Part shown: positions 11,439 to 19,750 of the stretch, piece after piece | Layout: each line of letters begins with the position of its first letter | Numbering within the stretch: position 1 is the first letter of the stretch | From: DATLWN01 sp963764315 | GTDB lineage: Bacteria; Pseudomonadota; Zetaproteobacteria; Mariprofundales; Mariprofundaceae | Assembly (NCBI GenBank): GCA_963764315.1 | Contig: CAVXSB010000018.1 | Location: 1-64,000, forward strand | Direction of reading: 5' to 3' | Length of the DNA: 64,000 bases | Position numbers and translations under genes: made by a program | The notes under the pieces: model-generated | Database searches by the model: none | Seen by the model: the letters and a program-made list of their open reading frames with translations, nothing else | Told to the model about the DNA's origin: nothing

Positions 11439-12734
11439 ATGCCGATGATGCGCGCGCTTTCCCATCGCAATTACCGTCTGTTCTTTTCCGGGCAGAGCAT
11501 TTCGCTGATCGGCACCTGGATGACCCGCCTGACCGTCAGCTGGCTGGTCTGGCGCCTGTCGCATTCGGTGGTCATGCTCGGCCTGGTCGGCTTCGCCGGC
11601 CAGTTCCCGACCTTTCTGTTCGCCGCCTTCGCCGGCGTCTGGGTCGATATCGCCGATCGCTATCGTGTGCTCGTCGCCACGCAGCTGTTCGCCATGATCC
11701 AGTCCTTCGCCCTGGCGGCTCTCGCCCTGAGCGGCGTCATCCAGGTCTGGCATATCCTGGTACTGCAGTTCATCCAGGGCACCATCAACGCCTTCGATAT
11801 CCCGGCGCGCCAGTCCTTCATGGTCGATATCGTCGATGATCGCAAGGATCTGCCGAATGCCATCGCCCTGAACGCATCGATGGTCAACGGTGCGCGCCTG
11901 ATCGGGCCGTCGATTGCCGGCCTGTTGATCGCATGGGTGGGCGAGGGATGGTGTTTCCTTGTCGATGGCGCCAGCTATCTTGCCGTCATCGCCTCGCTGC
12001 TGGCCATGCGTCTAACCCGCCGGCCGCGCCCGGCCGAGCGCAAAGGGGTATGGCGCGAGCTTGCGGACGGTTTCCATTATGCCTCGGGCTTCGCGCCGAT
12101 CCGGTCGATCCTGTTGCTCCTGGCCCTGTTGAGCCTGGCCGGCATGCCGTACACGGTGCTGTTGCCGGATATCGTCACCCATACCCTGCATGGCGGGCCG
12201 CATACGCTGGGCTTCATGATGGGTGCCGTCGGTTGCGGGGCGCTCGTGGGGGCGATGTATCTGGTATCGCGCACGAGCGTACTGGGCCTGGGGCGCCTGA
12301 TCCCGGCTGCGGCCGCCCTGTTCGGTGCCAGCCTGATGGGCTTCGCGTTGTCCCAGCGGGTGTGGCTGTCGCTGGGCCTGATGTTCATGGCCGGCATCGG
12401 TTTCATGATGCATATGGCCGCCAGCAACACGATCATCCAGACCATCGTGCGCGAGGAGATGCGCGGCCGCGTTATGGCTTTTTATGCCATGGCCTTCATG
12501 GGCATGGCGCCGTTCGGCAGCCTGCTGGCCGGGGCGGTGGCGGCGCGCATCGGTTCCGCCGACACCATCATGGTCGGTGGTGTCATCTGCCTGTTGGGAG
12601 CGGCGGTCTTCCGATACCGCTTGCCGGCATTGCGCGAGCATATTCGGCCGATCTATGTCGAGCGCGGCATTCTGCCTGCCTTGGCTGCCGGCGTGGGTAG
12701 CGCCTCGGCGCTGGAGGAGGAGGCCGAGCATTAG
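11439..12734 (+). CDS. MFS transporter (EntS/MFS_3-like exporter)
   Basis: Polytopic major-facilitator protein of 431 residues with about 12 hydrophobic segments. The N terminus (ALSHRNYRLFFSGQSISLIG) and the motif DIPARQSFMVDIVDDRKDLP are typical of the EntS/MFS_3 exporter group, which contains siderophore and drug exporters. The second half includes FMAGIGFMMHMAASNTIIQ, also typical. The gene starts 42 bp after the phosphoesterase on the same strand and is followed 62-100 bp later by the sensor kinase. Substrate unknown. Confidence 0.85.
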   Translation: MPMMRALSHRNYRLFFSGQSISLIGTWMTRLTVSWLVWRLSHSVVMLGLVGFAGQFPTFLFAAFAGVWVDIADRYRVLVATQLFAMIQSFALAALALSGVIQVWHILVLQFIQGTINAFDIPARQSFMVDIVDDRKDLPNAIALNASMVNGARLIGPSIAGLLIAWVGEGWCFLVDGASYLAVIASLLAMRLTRRPRPAERKGVWRELADGFHYASGFAPIRSILLLLALLSLAGMPYTVLLPDIVTHTLHGGPHTLGFMMGAVGCGALVGAMYLVSRTSVLGLGRLIPAAAALFGASLMGFALSQRVWLSLGLMFMAGIGFMMHMAASNTIIQTIVREEMRGRVMAFYAMAFMGMAPFGSLLAGAVAARIGSADTIMVGGVICLLGAAVFRYRLPALREHIRPIYVERGILPALAAGVGSASALEEEAEH

Positions 12735-12796
12735 CACTGTCGTGGAGAACCCCATTCCAGCTGGGCTTGTCTTTTCGCCCCGCCGGGAAATGATGA

Positions 12797-13906
12797 ATGG
12801 TTCCGAGGGATCGCGCGTGGATGGGGGGAGGTGCCGTGCCGGAAGAGGTGATTGGCGATTTGTTGCGGTCGGCCATCGAGTGTGGCCCATCCATCGTCAT
12901 GATCACCGACGGCAATGGGCGCATCATCTACGTCAACCAGCGCTTCACGGAGGTGACCGGTTACGCCTCCGAGGAGGTGCTCGGCAAGACGCCGCGTGTG
13001 CTGCAGTCCGGCAAGACCGAGGCCCAAGTCTATGCCTCGCTGTGGGAGAGCATCAAGGCGGGGCGTGCCTGGAACGGGGAGATCCTGAACCGGCGCAAGG
13101 ATGGCAGCCTGTTCTGGGAGGACGAGCATATCGCCCCCATCCGCGATGCCGGGGGAGAGATTCGGTACTTCATCCTGTTCGGGAATGATGCCAGTGCCCG
13201 CAAGCATATCGAGGAGGAGGCCGGCCGCCTGCTGTCGGAGAATCAGCGCCTGGTGCGCAAGATGATGCTGGTGGAGCAGGCCGAGCGCGATCACATGGCC
13301 AGGGAGCTGCACGACAATCTGGGCCAGTATCTGGCGGCGATCAAAACCGAGGCGGTGCGCATGCTGACGCGCATGGACGGCGAGCACGCGGAGCTTGCGG
13401 CCTGTGCCGGCAACATCATTGCCGATACCGAGGCGTTGTTCGATCTGGTACACAGGCTGACGCTGCGCCTGCAGCCGGACATGATCGCCCAGGTGGGCCT
13501 GGAGGCGGCACTGCAGCAACTGGTCGGGCGCTGGCAGATGCGCGCCGGCGTGCATTGCGACCTGAGCCTGGCGCGCGATCTCGATGGCCTGCCGAATCCG
13601 GTCGCCACCGTCGCCTACAGCATCGTGCGCGAAAGCCTGACCAATGTGCTCAGGCATGCCGATGCCCGACATGTGGATGTCGGCATCCAGTATATGCACC
13701 AGCATGGAGGTTCCAGCCTGCGCATCTCGGTCTGCGACGACGGCATCGGTCTGTCCCCGGATATGCCGGAGCACCTGGGCCTGGGGATCGTCGGTATGCG
13801 CGAGCGCGCCACCAGCCTCGGTGGTCGGCTGTGGATCGAGGGCGATGACAAGCGATTCTGCGTATTGGCGGAATTGCCAATCCATGCTACAAACGGAGCA
13901 GCATGA
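12797..13906 (+). CDS. PAS-domain sensor histidine kinase (NarL/HisKA_3 type)
   Basis: Cytoplasmic sensor kinase of up to 369 residues, without membrane segments. An N-terminal PAS/PAC unit (about 20-135) contains the typical VNQRFTEVTGY and WNGEILNRRKDGS blocks. A HisKA_3 dimerisation region carries the phospho-acceptor His172 in ARELHDNLGQYL. A HATPase_c domain has an N box (ESLTNVLRHA) and a G box (DDGIGL and GLGIVGMRERA). The true start may be the GTG at 12836, preceded by a GGAGG site, rather than the ATG at 12797, which has none. It overlaps the response regulator gene by 4 bp, so the two form a pair. Confidence 0.9.
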   Translation: MVPRDRAWMGGGAVPEEVIGDLLRSAIECGPSIVMITDGNGRIIYVNQRFTEVTGYASEEVLGKTPRVLQSGKTEAQVYASLWESIKAGRAWNGEILNRRKDGSLFWEDEHIAPIRDAGGEIRYFILFGNDASARKHIEEEAGRLLSENQRLVRKMMLVEQAERDHMARELHDNLGQYLAAIKTEAVRMLTRMDGEHAELAACAGNIIADTEALFDLVHRLTLRLQPDMIAQVGLEAALQQLVGRWQMRAGVHCDLSLARDLDGLPNPVATVAYSIVRESLTNVLRHADARHVDVGIQYMHQHGGSSLRISVCDDGIGLSPDMPEHLGLGIVGMRERATSLGGRLWIEGDDKRFCVLAELPIHATNGAA

Positions 13907-14547
13907 AACAGTGCATTGAAGTCCAATTGGTGGATGACCACGAGGTGGTGCGGGCGGGGTTCCGCCGCCTGCTCGAGGATATGGCCGACATCGCCGTCGT
14001 GGCTGAATCCGGTTCGGCCGAGGATTGCCTGCTGGATTACCGCCGTATGCATCCGCAGGTGGTGGTGCTGGACATCTTCATGCCCGGAATGGGCGGGATG
14101 GAGGCGATCCGTCGCCTGCTTGCCATCAATGCCAGGGCCAAGATTCTCGTGCTGAGCTTCTACGAATCCTGGGTCATCCCCATCCGGGCCCTGAAGTCCG
14201 GCGCCAAGGGCTATCTGAGCAAGCGCAGTGCGCCCGAGCAATTGATCGATGCCGTGCGTCGGGTGGCTGCCGGCCAAAGTTATATCGAACCGCGCATTGC
14301 CCAGAGCATGGCCGAGCAGTCGATTTTCGGCGACAAGGAGCCGATCGAACGTCTGACCCCGCGCGAGTTCGAGGTCTTCCAACTGCTCGCCAACGGCAGG
14401 CGAGCCTCCGATATCGCGGATAAGCTGCACCTGAGCCTGAAAACCGTCGGCACCCATCGCACCCGCATCATGAAGAAGCTGCAGGCATCGACGCTGGCCG
14501 ACCTGGCGCGGCTCGCCAATCAGTACAGCCTGCTTTCCCAGCAATAG
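13903..14547 (+). CDS. LuxR/NarL-family response regulator
   Basis: DNA-binding partner of the upstream kinase, 214 residues. The receiver domain occupies about 5-122 with the acidic pair in VDDHEV, phospho-acceptor Asp57 in VVLDIFMPGMGG and the conserved lysine in SGAKGYLSK. The C-terminal LuxR helix-turn-helix (about 145-205) contains LTPREFEVFQLLANG and the recognition region LSLKTVGTHRTRIMKKL. The ATGA overlap with the kinase gene indicates translational coupling. Target genes are unknown; the adjacent PAS protein gene is a candidate. Confidence 0.92.
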   Translation: MKQCIEVQLVDDHEVVRAGFRRLLEDMADIAVVAESGSAEDCLLDYRRMHPQVVVLDIFMPGMGGMEAIRRLLAINARAKILVLSFYESWVIPIRALKSGAKGYLSKRSAPEQLIDAVRRVAAGQSYIEPRIAQSMAEQSIFGDKEPIERLTPREFEVFQLLANGRRASDIADKLHLSLKTVGTHRTRIMKKLQASTLADLARLANQYSLLSQQ

Positions 14548-14684
14548 GTCCTCCGCATCCGGGTATGCGGGTATTTCCTGGCGGAACATCGGCTTTCCGG
14601 CGCCTGATTTTGACTTGCTCCCACCCCCTGGATAGGGTAACCACATACGACCATGATGGTCTTTGGCGCCAATGGAGAGCAGTG

Positions 14685-15185
14685 ATGCGTTTGAACGAAC
14701 CGGTGACACAGCAAGAGAACGACAGCATGGGCGACGAGGAGTTCATCTGTTCGAAGACGGATACCAGCGGCGTCATCACCTATGTCAACGATGTGTTCTG
14801 TCGGGTGGCGGGTTTCACGGAGGGTGAGCTCATGGGCCAGTCGCACAATATCGTGCGCCATCCGGACATGCCCTGCGTGGCCTATGCCTGGCTATGGGAC
14901 AGGCTCGGTGCCGGCCGCGACTGGAATGGCATGGTCAAGAACCGCTGCAAGAACGGCGATCATTACTGGGTCGACGTGACGATCTCGCCACAGGTCGATG
15001 GCGAGGGGAAGGTGGTCGGCTATTTCGCGGTGCGGCGCAAGCCCTCGCGGGCGCAGATCGCGGCGGCGGAGCCCCTGTACTCCCGGTTAAGTCAGGCCGA
15101 GGGGAGCCTCGACGAGCGCGGACGGTTGTCGCGCCAGTCCATTCAGTCCCTGTACAAGGACAGCCCGCTGCATCAGGGGGCCTGA
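14685..15185 (+). CDS. Aer-like single PAS-domain protein
   Basis: Small soluble protein of 166 residues consisting almost entirely of a PAS domain of the aerotaxis-receptor type. The blocks VNDVFCRVAGFTEGELMGQ, HNIVRHPDMP, WNGMVKNRCKNGDHYWVDV and VGYFAVRRKPS match the Aer PAS pattern, which in characterised members binds FAD and senses redox or oxygen. No methyl-accepting or output domain follows, so it would need a partner. The start at ATG 14685 has a GGAGA site; the open frame begins 40 codons earlier without one. It lies 137 bp after the response regulator gene. Confidence 0.8.
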   Translation: MRLNEPVTQQENDSMGDEEFICSKTDTSGVITYVNDVFCRVAGFTEGELMGQSHNIVRHPDMPCVAYAWLWDRLGAGRDWNGMVKNRCKNGDHYWVDVTISPQVDGEGKVVGYFAVRRKPSRAQIAAAEPLYSRLSQAEGSLDERGRLSRQSIQSLYKDSPLHQGA

Positions 15186-15208
15186 CCGGCCGGCCCGTTA
15201 CGCCGGCA

Positions 15209-16804
15209 TCAGTGCTCGCGCGTTTTCAGGAAGCGGATGTCCGGCCACTGCTCCTCGGTATATTTGAGCTTCCAGGCATTCGGAGCCAGATAGGTGAGGT
15301 GCTCCTCGGCATCCAGCGCCATATTGGCCGGGAAGGCCTTCTCGAACTCGGCCAGACGCTTCTTGTCCTCGCAGGCAATCCAGCGGGCGGTGGAGAAGTC
15401 GATCGGCTCGTAGCTGGCATCGACCCGGTATTCGTTGCGTAGCCGCTCGATGGTCACATCGAACTGCAGGGCGCCGACGGCGCCGAGAATGTAGTCGCCG
15501 CCCAGCTGCGTGCGGAACACCTGCACCGCGCCCTCTTCGGACAACTGTACCAGCCCCTTGTGCAGCTGCTTGCGCTTCATCGGATCCTTCAGGCGCACGC
15601 GGCGGAACAGCTCCGGGGCGAAGTTCGGGATACCGGTGAAGCTCAGGGCCTCCTTCTCGGTGAAGGTGTCGCCGATCTTGATGGTGCCGTGGTTGTGGAT
15701 GCCGATGATGTCGCCGGCATAGGCCTCGTCGATGTGCGCCCGGTCCTGGGCCATGAAGATGATGGCGTTGGCGAACTTCACGTCCTTGCCGAGGCGGTGA
15801 TGGCGCACCGTCATGCCGCTGGAGAACCTGCCGGAGCAGATGCGCAGGAAGGCGACGCGGTCGCGATGCGCCGGGTCCATGTTCGCCTGGATCTTGAAGG
15901 CGAAGGCGGTGAAGGCCGGTTCAAACGGCGAGACCTCGCGCTCGACAGCCTGGCGCGGCAGGGGTGCGGGCGCCATCTCCACGAAGGCGTCTAGGAGCTC
16001 CTGCACGCCGAAATTGTTGATGGCGCTGCCGAAGAACACCGGCGACTGGTTACCCTTCAGGTACTCGGAGAGATCGAAGGGGTTGGCCGCGCCCTCCAGG
16101 AGCTCGATGTCGGTGCGCAGGTCGTCGGCCTGCATGCCGAGCAGCTCGTCCAGGCGCGGGTCGGCCAGGTCGGTGATGGTGACGATGTCCGCATCCGCCG
16201 TCTGGCTGCCGGCCCGGAACAGGTTCAGCCGCTTGCGGTGCAGGTCGTAGACCCCTTTGAAGGCCTTGCCCATGCCGATCGGCCAGGTCATCGGCGTGCA
16301 CTCGATCTGCAGTTTGTCCTCGATCTCGGCCAGGATGTCCAGCGGCGGCAGGCCGTCGCGATCCAGCTTGTTGATGAAGGTCATGATCGGGGTGTTGCGC
16401 ATGCGACACACCTCCATGAGCTTCTCGGTCTGCGGCTCCACGCCGTTACCGGAGTCGATGACCATCAGCGCCGAATCGACGGCGGTCAGCACGCGGTAGG
16501 TGTCCTCCGAGAAGTCCTGGTGGCCTGGGGTGTCCAGCAGGTTGACCTCGTAATCGCGGCCAGCAAGCGAGTAATTGAACTTCATCACCGAGGAGGCGAC
16601 GGAGATGCCGCGCTCCTGCTCGATCTTCATCCAGTCGCTGGTGGCGTGCCTGCTTGCCTTGCGCGCCTTGACGGCGCCGGCCATCTGGATGGCGCCGCCG
16701 AACAGCAGCAGCTTCTCCGTCAGCGTGGTCTTGCCGGCGTCCGGGTGGCTGATGATGCCGAAGGTCCGGCGCCGCTTGATTTCCTGTTCCAGTGTGCTCG
16801 ACAC
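15209..16804 (-). CDS. prfC: peptide chain release factor 3
   Basis: Translational GTPase that recycles RF1/RF2 from the ribosome, 531 residues, as expected for RF3. The G1 motif lies in SHPDAGKTTLTEKL, the switch II region in DTPGHQDFSEDTYR, and the guanine-specificity motif NKLDRD follows. The N-terminal RRTFGIISHPDAG and the C-terminal APNAWKLKYTEEQWPDI blocks are characteristic of RF3 rather than EF-G. It is monocistronic and diverges from the aldolase gene. Confidence 0.96.
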   Translation of the reverse strand: MSSTLEQEIKRRRTFGIISHPDAGKTTLTEKLLLFGGAIQMAGAVKARKASRHATSDWMKIEQERGISVASSVMKFNYSLAGRDYEVNLLDTPGHQDFSEDTYRVLTAVDSALMVIDSGNGVEPQTEKLMEVCRMRNTPIMTFINKLDRDGLPPLDILAEIEDKLQIECTPMTWPIGMGKAFKGVYDLHRKRLNLFRAGSQTADADIVTITDLADPRLDELLGMQADDLRTDIELLEGAANPFDLSEYLKGNQSPVFFGSAINNFGVQELLDAFVEMAPAPLPRQAVEREVSPFEPAFTAFAFKIQANMDPAHRDRVAFLRICSGRFSSGMTVRHHRLGKDVKFANAIIFMAQDRAHIDEAYAGDIIGIHNHGTIKIGDTFTEKEALSFTGIPNFAPELFRRVRLKDPMKRKQLHKGLVQLSEEGAVQVFRTQLGGDYILGAVGALQFDVTIERLRNEYRVDASYEPIDFSTARWIACEDKKRLAEFEKAFPANMALDAEEHLTYLAPNAWKLKYTEEQWPDIRFLKTREH

Positions 16805-16872
16805 GTTTCACCTCTCGAGGGCGGCGCATTGTAGCGTTTCCAGTCGCCATCGACGAGGCTAGCATCGAAGCC

Positions 16873-17433
16873 ATGAACGATATCCGCGACTCACTTGTGC
16901 AGTACTATCGCTGGCTGCGCCTTTACGGCTATAACGATTCCCATTCCGGCAACATCTCCGCCCGCGACGGACAAACCGTATGGGTGACGCCAACCGGGGC
17001 CTGCGCCGATACCATACAAGCGGCGGATTTTATCGCCTGCAGCATGGATGGCACGATCGGCGAGGGCGCCTCCGGTGACGCCAATCTGCACCTGGCCATT
17101 TATGGCGCTAATGCGAAGGCGGGGGCGATCCTCCACAGCCATTGCCCGCATGCGGTAGCACTGACGCTGAACGGCGAGGATTTCGTGCCGCCGGATTTCG
17201 AGGGCCAGCTGTATTTTCCGAGGGTACCGGTGATCACCGTGCCGTATGCGACCTATTTTTCCGAGGCGGCGCCGCGCGTGGCTGAGGCGCTGGCTGAACA
17301 CCCCGTGGCCATCGTGCGCGGGCACGGTGTCTATGCCTGGGGCGAGGATCTGAACCAGGCCTATAAATGGACATGCTCGTTGGAGCTGTCGGCGAAGACG
17401 GCCTTCATCGGCCGTCTGGCGGGCACGTGTTGA
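16873..17433 (+). CDS. class II aldolase/adducin-family protein
   Basis: Zinc-dependent aldolase-fold protein of 186 residues. Conserved pieces are NDSHSGNISAR near the N terminus, the metal-binding HSHCPHAVAL block and the third histidine in VRGHGVYAWG. These match the L-fuculose-phosphate aldolase/methylthioribulose-1-phosphate dehydratase superfamily. Neighbouring genes do not point to methionine salvage or fucose use, so the substrate is undecided. The ATG at 16873 is the first plausible start; the frame extends upstream into the prfC promoter region. Its stop overlaps the next start (TGATG). Confidence 0.8.
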   Translation: MNDIRDSLVQYYRWLRLYGYNDSHSGNISARDGQTVWVTPTGACADTIQAADFIACSMDGTIGEGASGDANLHLAIYGANAKAGAILHSHCPHAVALTLNGEDFVPPDFEGQLYFPRVPVITVPYATYFSEAAPRVAEALAEHPVAIVRGHGVYAWGEDLNQAYKWTCSLELSAKTAFIGRLAGTC

Positions 17434-18581
17434 TGCGTATCCTGGCCTTTGCCCTGGCCTTGCTGGCCTGGCCGCTGCTGGGGACGGCGGCGGAGGCCAT
17501 CGTCTCACAGGACGGCCATGCTGCCCTGCAGCCGGTGATCACGGGCCTGAAATCGCCGCTCTACGTCACGGGATCCGGCGACGGCAGTGGGCGGCTGTTC
17601 GTCGTCGAACAGGGCGGCCGCATTCTGTCGTGGAAGCATGGCCGGCTACAGATGTTCCTGAATATGCGGGACCTGATCGATTCCGGCGGCGAGAAGGGCC
17701 TGCTTGGCCTGGCCTTCGACCCGCATTTCAAGGATAACGGCCGCTTCTATGTCAATTACACCTCAGGTGGCATGTTCATGGGCCTCGAGACGGTGATCGC
17801 CAAGTTCCGTGCCGTCGGCAAGAGCCTGATGGTCGTCGATGAAAACAGCGAGAAGCTGATCATGCGCATCCCGCAGCCGTTCACCAATCACAACGGCGGC
17901 CAGCTCGCCTTCGGCCCGGACGGCATGCTGTACATCGGTCTCGGCGACGGGGGGCTGGCCTACGATCCGCTGGGCAGCGGTCAGGACCTGTCCTCCCTGC
18001 TCGGCAAGATCCTGCGCATCGACGTCCATCCTGCCCAATACGGGCCGGCGTACGTCGTTCCGCCCGACAATCCCTTCGTGGGCAAGGAAGGTGCACGCGG
18101 CGAGATCTGGGCTTACGGTTTCCGCAATCCCTGGCGCTTCTCTTTCGATGCGGCAAGCGGGCGGCTGTATGCCGGCGATGTCGGCGAGCGCACCCGGGAG
18201 GAGATCGACCTCGTCAAACGCGGCGGCAATTACGGCTGGAGCGTGATGGAGGGCGACATCTGCACCCCCGGCATCAAGCATTGCGATCCCAAGGCCTATG
18301 TGCTGCCGATCCTGGCCTACGGGCGCAACGAGGGGCAGTCGGTGATCGGGGGCTATGTCTATCGGGGCAAGGCCGTGCCGGAGCTCGCCGGCCGCTACAT
18401 CTTCGGCGACTACGGCAGCGGCCGCATCTGGGCGGTGCGGCTTGCCCCCGACGGCAGTGCCGTGGACCGCAAGCTGCTGTTCGATACGCACCGACATATC
18501 AGTTCCTTCGGTGTCGATGACGACCAGGAGCTTTATGTCGTCGACCGCGCCGGCACCGTCTACCGCCTGACGGGGCGATAG
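17433..18581 (+). CDS. PQQ-dependent sugar dehydrogenase (aldose/sorbosone dehydrogenase family), secreted
   Basis: Six-bladed beta-propeller dehydrogenase of 382 residues, expected in the periplasm. An N-terminal signal peptide (RILAFALALLAWPLLGTAAEA) precedes the mature part. Family blocks are GSGDGSGRLFVVEQGGRI, GLLGLAFDPHF, FTNHNGGQLAFGPDGMLYI, EIWAYGFRNPWRF and YGWSVMEG. YliI-type relatives oxidise aldoses with pyrroloquinoline quinone. The ATG at 17433 overlaps the aldolase stop codon, showing translational coupling. A hairpin follows the stop. Confidence 0.88.
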   Translation: MRILAFALALLAWPLLGTAAEAIVSQDGHAALQPVITGLKSPLYVTGSGDGSGRLFVVEQGGRILSWKHGRLQMFLNMRDLIDSGGEKGLLGLAFDPHFKDNGRFYVNYTSGGMFMGLETVIAKFRAVGKSLMVVDENSEKLIMRIPQPFTNHNGGQLAFGPDGMLYIGLGDGGLAYDPLGSGQDLSSLLGKILRIDVHPAQYGPAYVVPPDNPFVGKEGARGEIWAYGFRNPWRFSFDAASGRLYAGDVGERTREEIDLVKRGGNYGWSVMEGDICTPGIKHCDPKAYVLPILAYGRNEGQSVIGGYVYRGKAVPELAGRYIFGDYGSGRIWAVRLAPDGSAVDRKLLFDTHRHISSFGVDDDQELYVVDRAGTVYRLTGR

Positions 18582-18599
18582 CCCCGGTTCGCACCGGGG
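18582..18599 (+). terminator. hairpin after sugar dehydrogenase gene
   Basis: A perfect 7-bp stem CCCCGGT / ACCGGGG closes a TCGC tetraloop, starting at the base after the stop codon. There is no T run, so it may act as a weak terminator or an mRNA 3' stabiliser. Confidence 0.5.
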
Positions 18600-18655
18600 T
18601 GAAAACCGGTTCCCCATGCGCTAACCTTGTTTCATCACTTTTCAGGAGTTGTGTC

Positions 18656-19210
18656 ATGGCATTGGTCGCATCCATTCATGTCGATCTCGGCTGGCAGCTG
18701 CCGGATCTTGAGCTGAAGGATACCGAGGGCAGGCCGGTGCGCCTGGCCGGGCAGATGGGCGAGACAGGTCTGCTGGTCGCCTTCACCTGCAACCATTGCC
18801 CGTATGCGCTGGCGGTGTGGCCGCGGCTGATCCGTCAGGCCCAGGCCTTCCGGGACATGGGCGTGAACACGGTGGCGGTGAATCCGAATATCCATCCGGA
18901 CTTTCCTGAGGATGCGGTGCCGGCCATGAAGCAGAAGATCGCCGAATGGGGCATCGACTTCCCTTATCTCGCCGACGAGAGCCAGGATGCGGCACGTGTG
19001 TTCGACGCCCAGTGCACGCCCGACCTGTATCTGTTTTCCGCCGATGGCAGGCTTTACTACCACGGGCGTATCGACGATTACTGGAAGGACGAGGCCAAGG
19101 TCACCCGCCAGGAGCTGGTGCCGGCGGTCGAGGCCATGGTGGCGGGCAAGCCGACGCCGCAGCCGCAGCACCCGACCATTGGTTGCTCGATCAAGTGGCA
19201 TAAGGCCTGA
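18656..19210 (+). CDS. thioredoxin-fold AhpC/TSA-like protein
   Basis: Soluble thioredoxin-like protein of 184 residues. The active-site region FTCNHCPYALAVWPR carries a CxxC pair (CNHC), matching the peroxiredoxin-like thioredoxin family in which this motif is usual. Later conserved parts are YLADESQDAARVFDA and CTPDLYLFSADGRLYYHG. A CAGGAG ribosome site lies before the ATG at 18656. No signal peptide is visible, so it probably acts in the cytoplasm as a thiol-disulfide reductase or peroxidase. The mobile-looking hipBA unit begins about 30 bp after its stop. Confidence 0.85.
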   Translation: MALVASIHVDLGWQLPDLELKDTEGRPVRLAGQMGETGLLVAFTCNHCPYALAVWPRLIRQAQAFRDMGVNTVAVNPNIHPDFPEDAVPAMKQKIAEWGIDFPYLADESQDAARVFDAQCTPDLYLFSADGRLYYHGRIDDYWKDEAKVTRQELVPAVEAMVAGKPTPQPQHPTIGCSIKWHKA

Positions 19211-19223
19211 GCCGGGCCTGATG

Positions 19224-19240
19224 CCGGGGCGATGCCCCGG
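19224..19240 (+). terminator. hairpin after thioredoxin-like gene
   Basis: The sequence CCGGGG-CGATG-CCCCGG forms a 6-bp perfect stem 13 bp after the stop codon of the thioredoxin-like gene. Its 3' arm, CCCCGG (19235-19240), is repeated at 21117-21122 on the far side of the hipBA unit, next to a T-rich stretch. The terminator therefore seems to have been the insertion target. Confidence 0.55.
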
Positions 19241-19290
19241 TATAGAACGACAACTGGGATGGCTGGGCAACGACAATTAACTTGGCCGGT
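19239..19290 (+). repeat. left inverted repeat of hipBA unit
   Basis: It begins GGTATAGAACG and ends CGACAATTA-NN-TTGGCCGGT. It matches the reverse complement of 21067-21118 at 38 of 52 aligned positions, including an 11-base perfect terminal block and two perfect 9-base inner blocks. Two diverged copies of a roughly 20-base motif (GACAAYT...TGGCYGG) lie inside it. Confidence 0.75.
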
Positions 19291-19340
19291 AGTTCAGGCC
19301 AATTAAACGGCAGATCCCGGCCACTTTCATTCTTCGTTAT

Positions 19341-19396
19341 TCGCCATATATTGCGAGCAATAAACAATAGATGTAATATATCGCCATAAGAGGCGA
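19341..19396 (+). promoter_or_regulatory. hipBA promoter with paired HipB-type operators
   Basis: Two palindromes share the pattern TCGCC-N6-KGCGA: 19341-19356 (one mismatch) and 19381-19396 (perfect, TCGCC/GGCGA). Their centres are exactly 40 bp apart, close to four helical turns. A candidate promoter between and over them is TTGCGA (19351-19356), 17-bp spacer, TAATAT (19374-19379). The downstream palindrome overlaps the ribosome site and ends four bases before the hipB start codon. The arrangement resembles cooperative HipB autoregulation known from E. coli, although the motif itself is different. Confidence 0.65.
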
Positions 19397-19399
19397 GTA

Positions 19400-19750
19400 A
19401 TGCAGATAACAGACAGTCTTTCAGATCAGAGCATCTTGCAGGAGATCGGGGCCAGGATAGTGAGCCAGCGCCTTAACCTGCAACAGACACAGGAAGCCCT
19501 TGCCAAGCAAGCGGGCGTGGGCAAGCGCACACTGGAGCGCATCGAGTCTGGCGATTCGACGCAAACAGTCAGTGTCATTCGGGTCCTGCGTGTACTCGGG
19601 CTCCTTTCATCTCTGGATGCGGCCTTGCCCGCTGTGCGACCAAGCCCGATGGCATTGTTGGAAGCACAAGGGAAACAGCGCAAGCGGGCGTCAGGCAAAA
19701 AGCGGAAGGTCGAGCCTGAACAGGAATGGACATGGGGTGATGACCGATGA
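19400..19750 (+). CDS. hipB: HipB-like antitoxin, XRE-type helix-turn-helix
   Basis: Antitoxin and autorepressor of 116 residues. The helix-turn-helix lies at about 13-70, with QQTQEALAKQAGVGKRTLER and the following IESGDSTQTVSVIRVLRVLG. The C-terminal 30 residues are basic and low-complexity (KQRKRASGKKRK), longer than in E. coli HipB. The gene ends in an ATGA overlap with hipA, the usual coupling in toxin-antitoxin pairs. Paired palindromes directly upstream are its likely operators. Confidence 0.88.
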   Translation: MQITDSLSDQSILQEIGARIVSQRLNLQQTQEALAKQAGVGKRTLERIESGDSTQTVSVIRVLRVLGLLSSLDAALPAVRPSPMALLEAQGKQRKRASGKKRKVEPEQEWTWGDDR

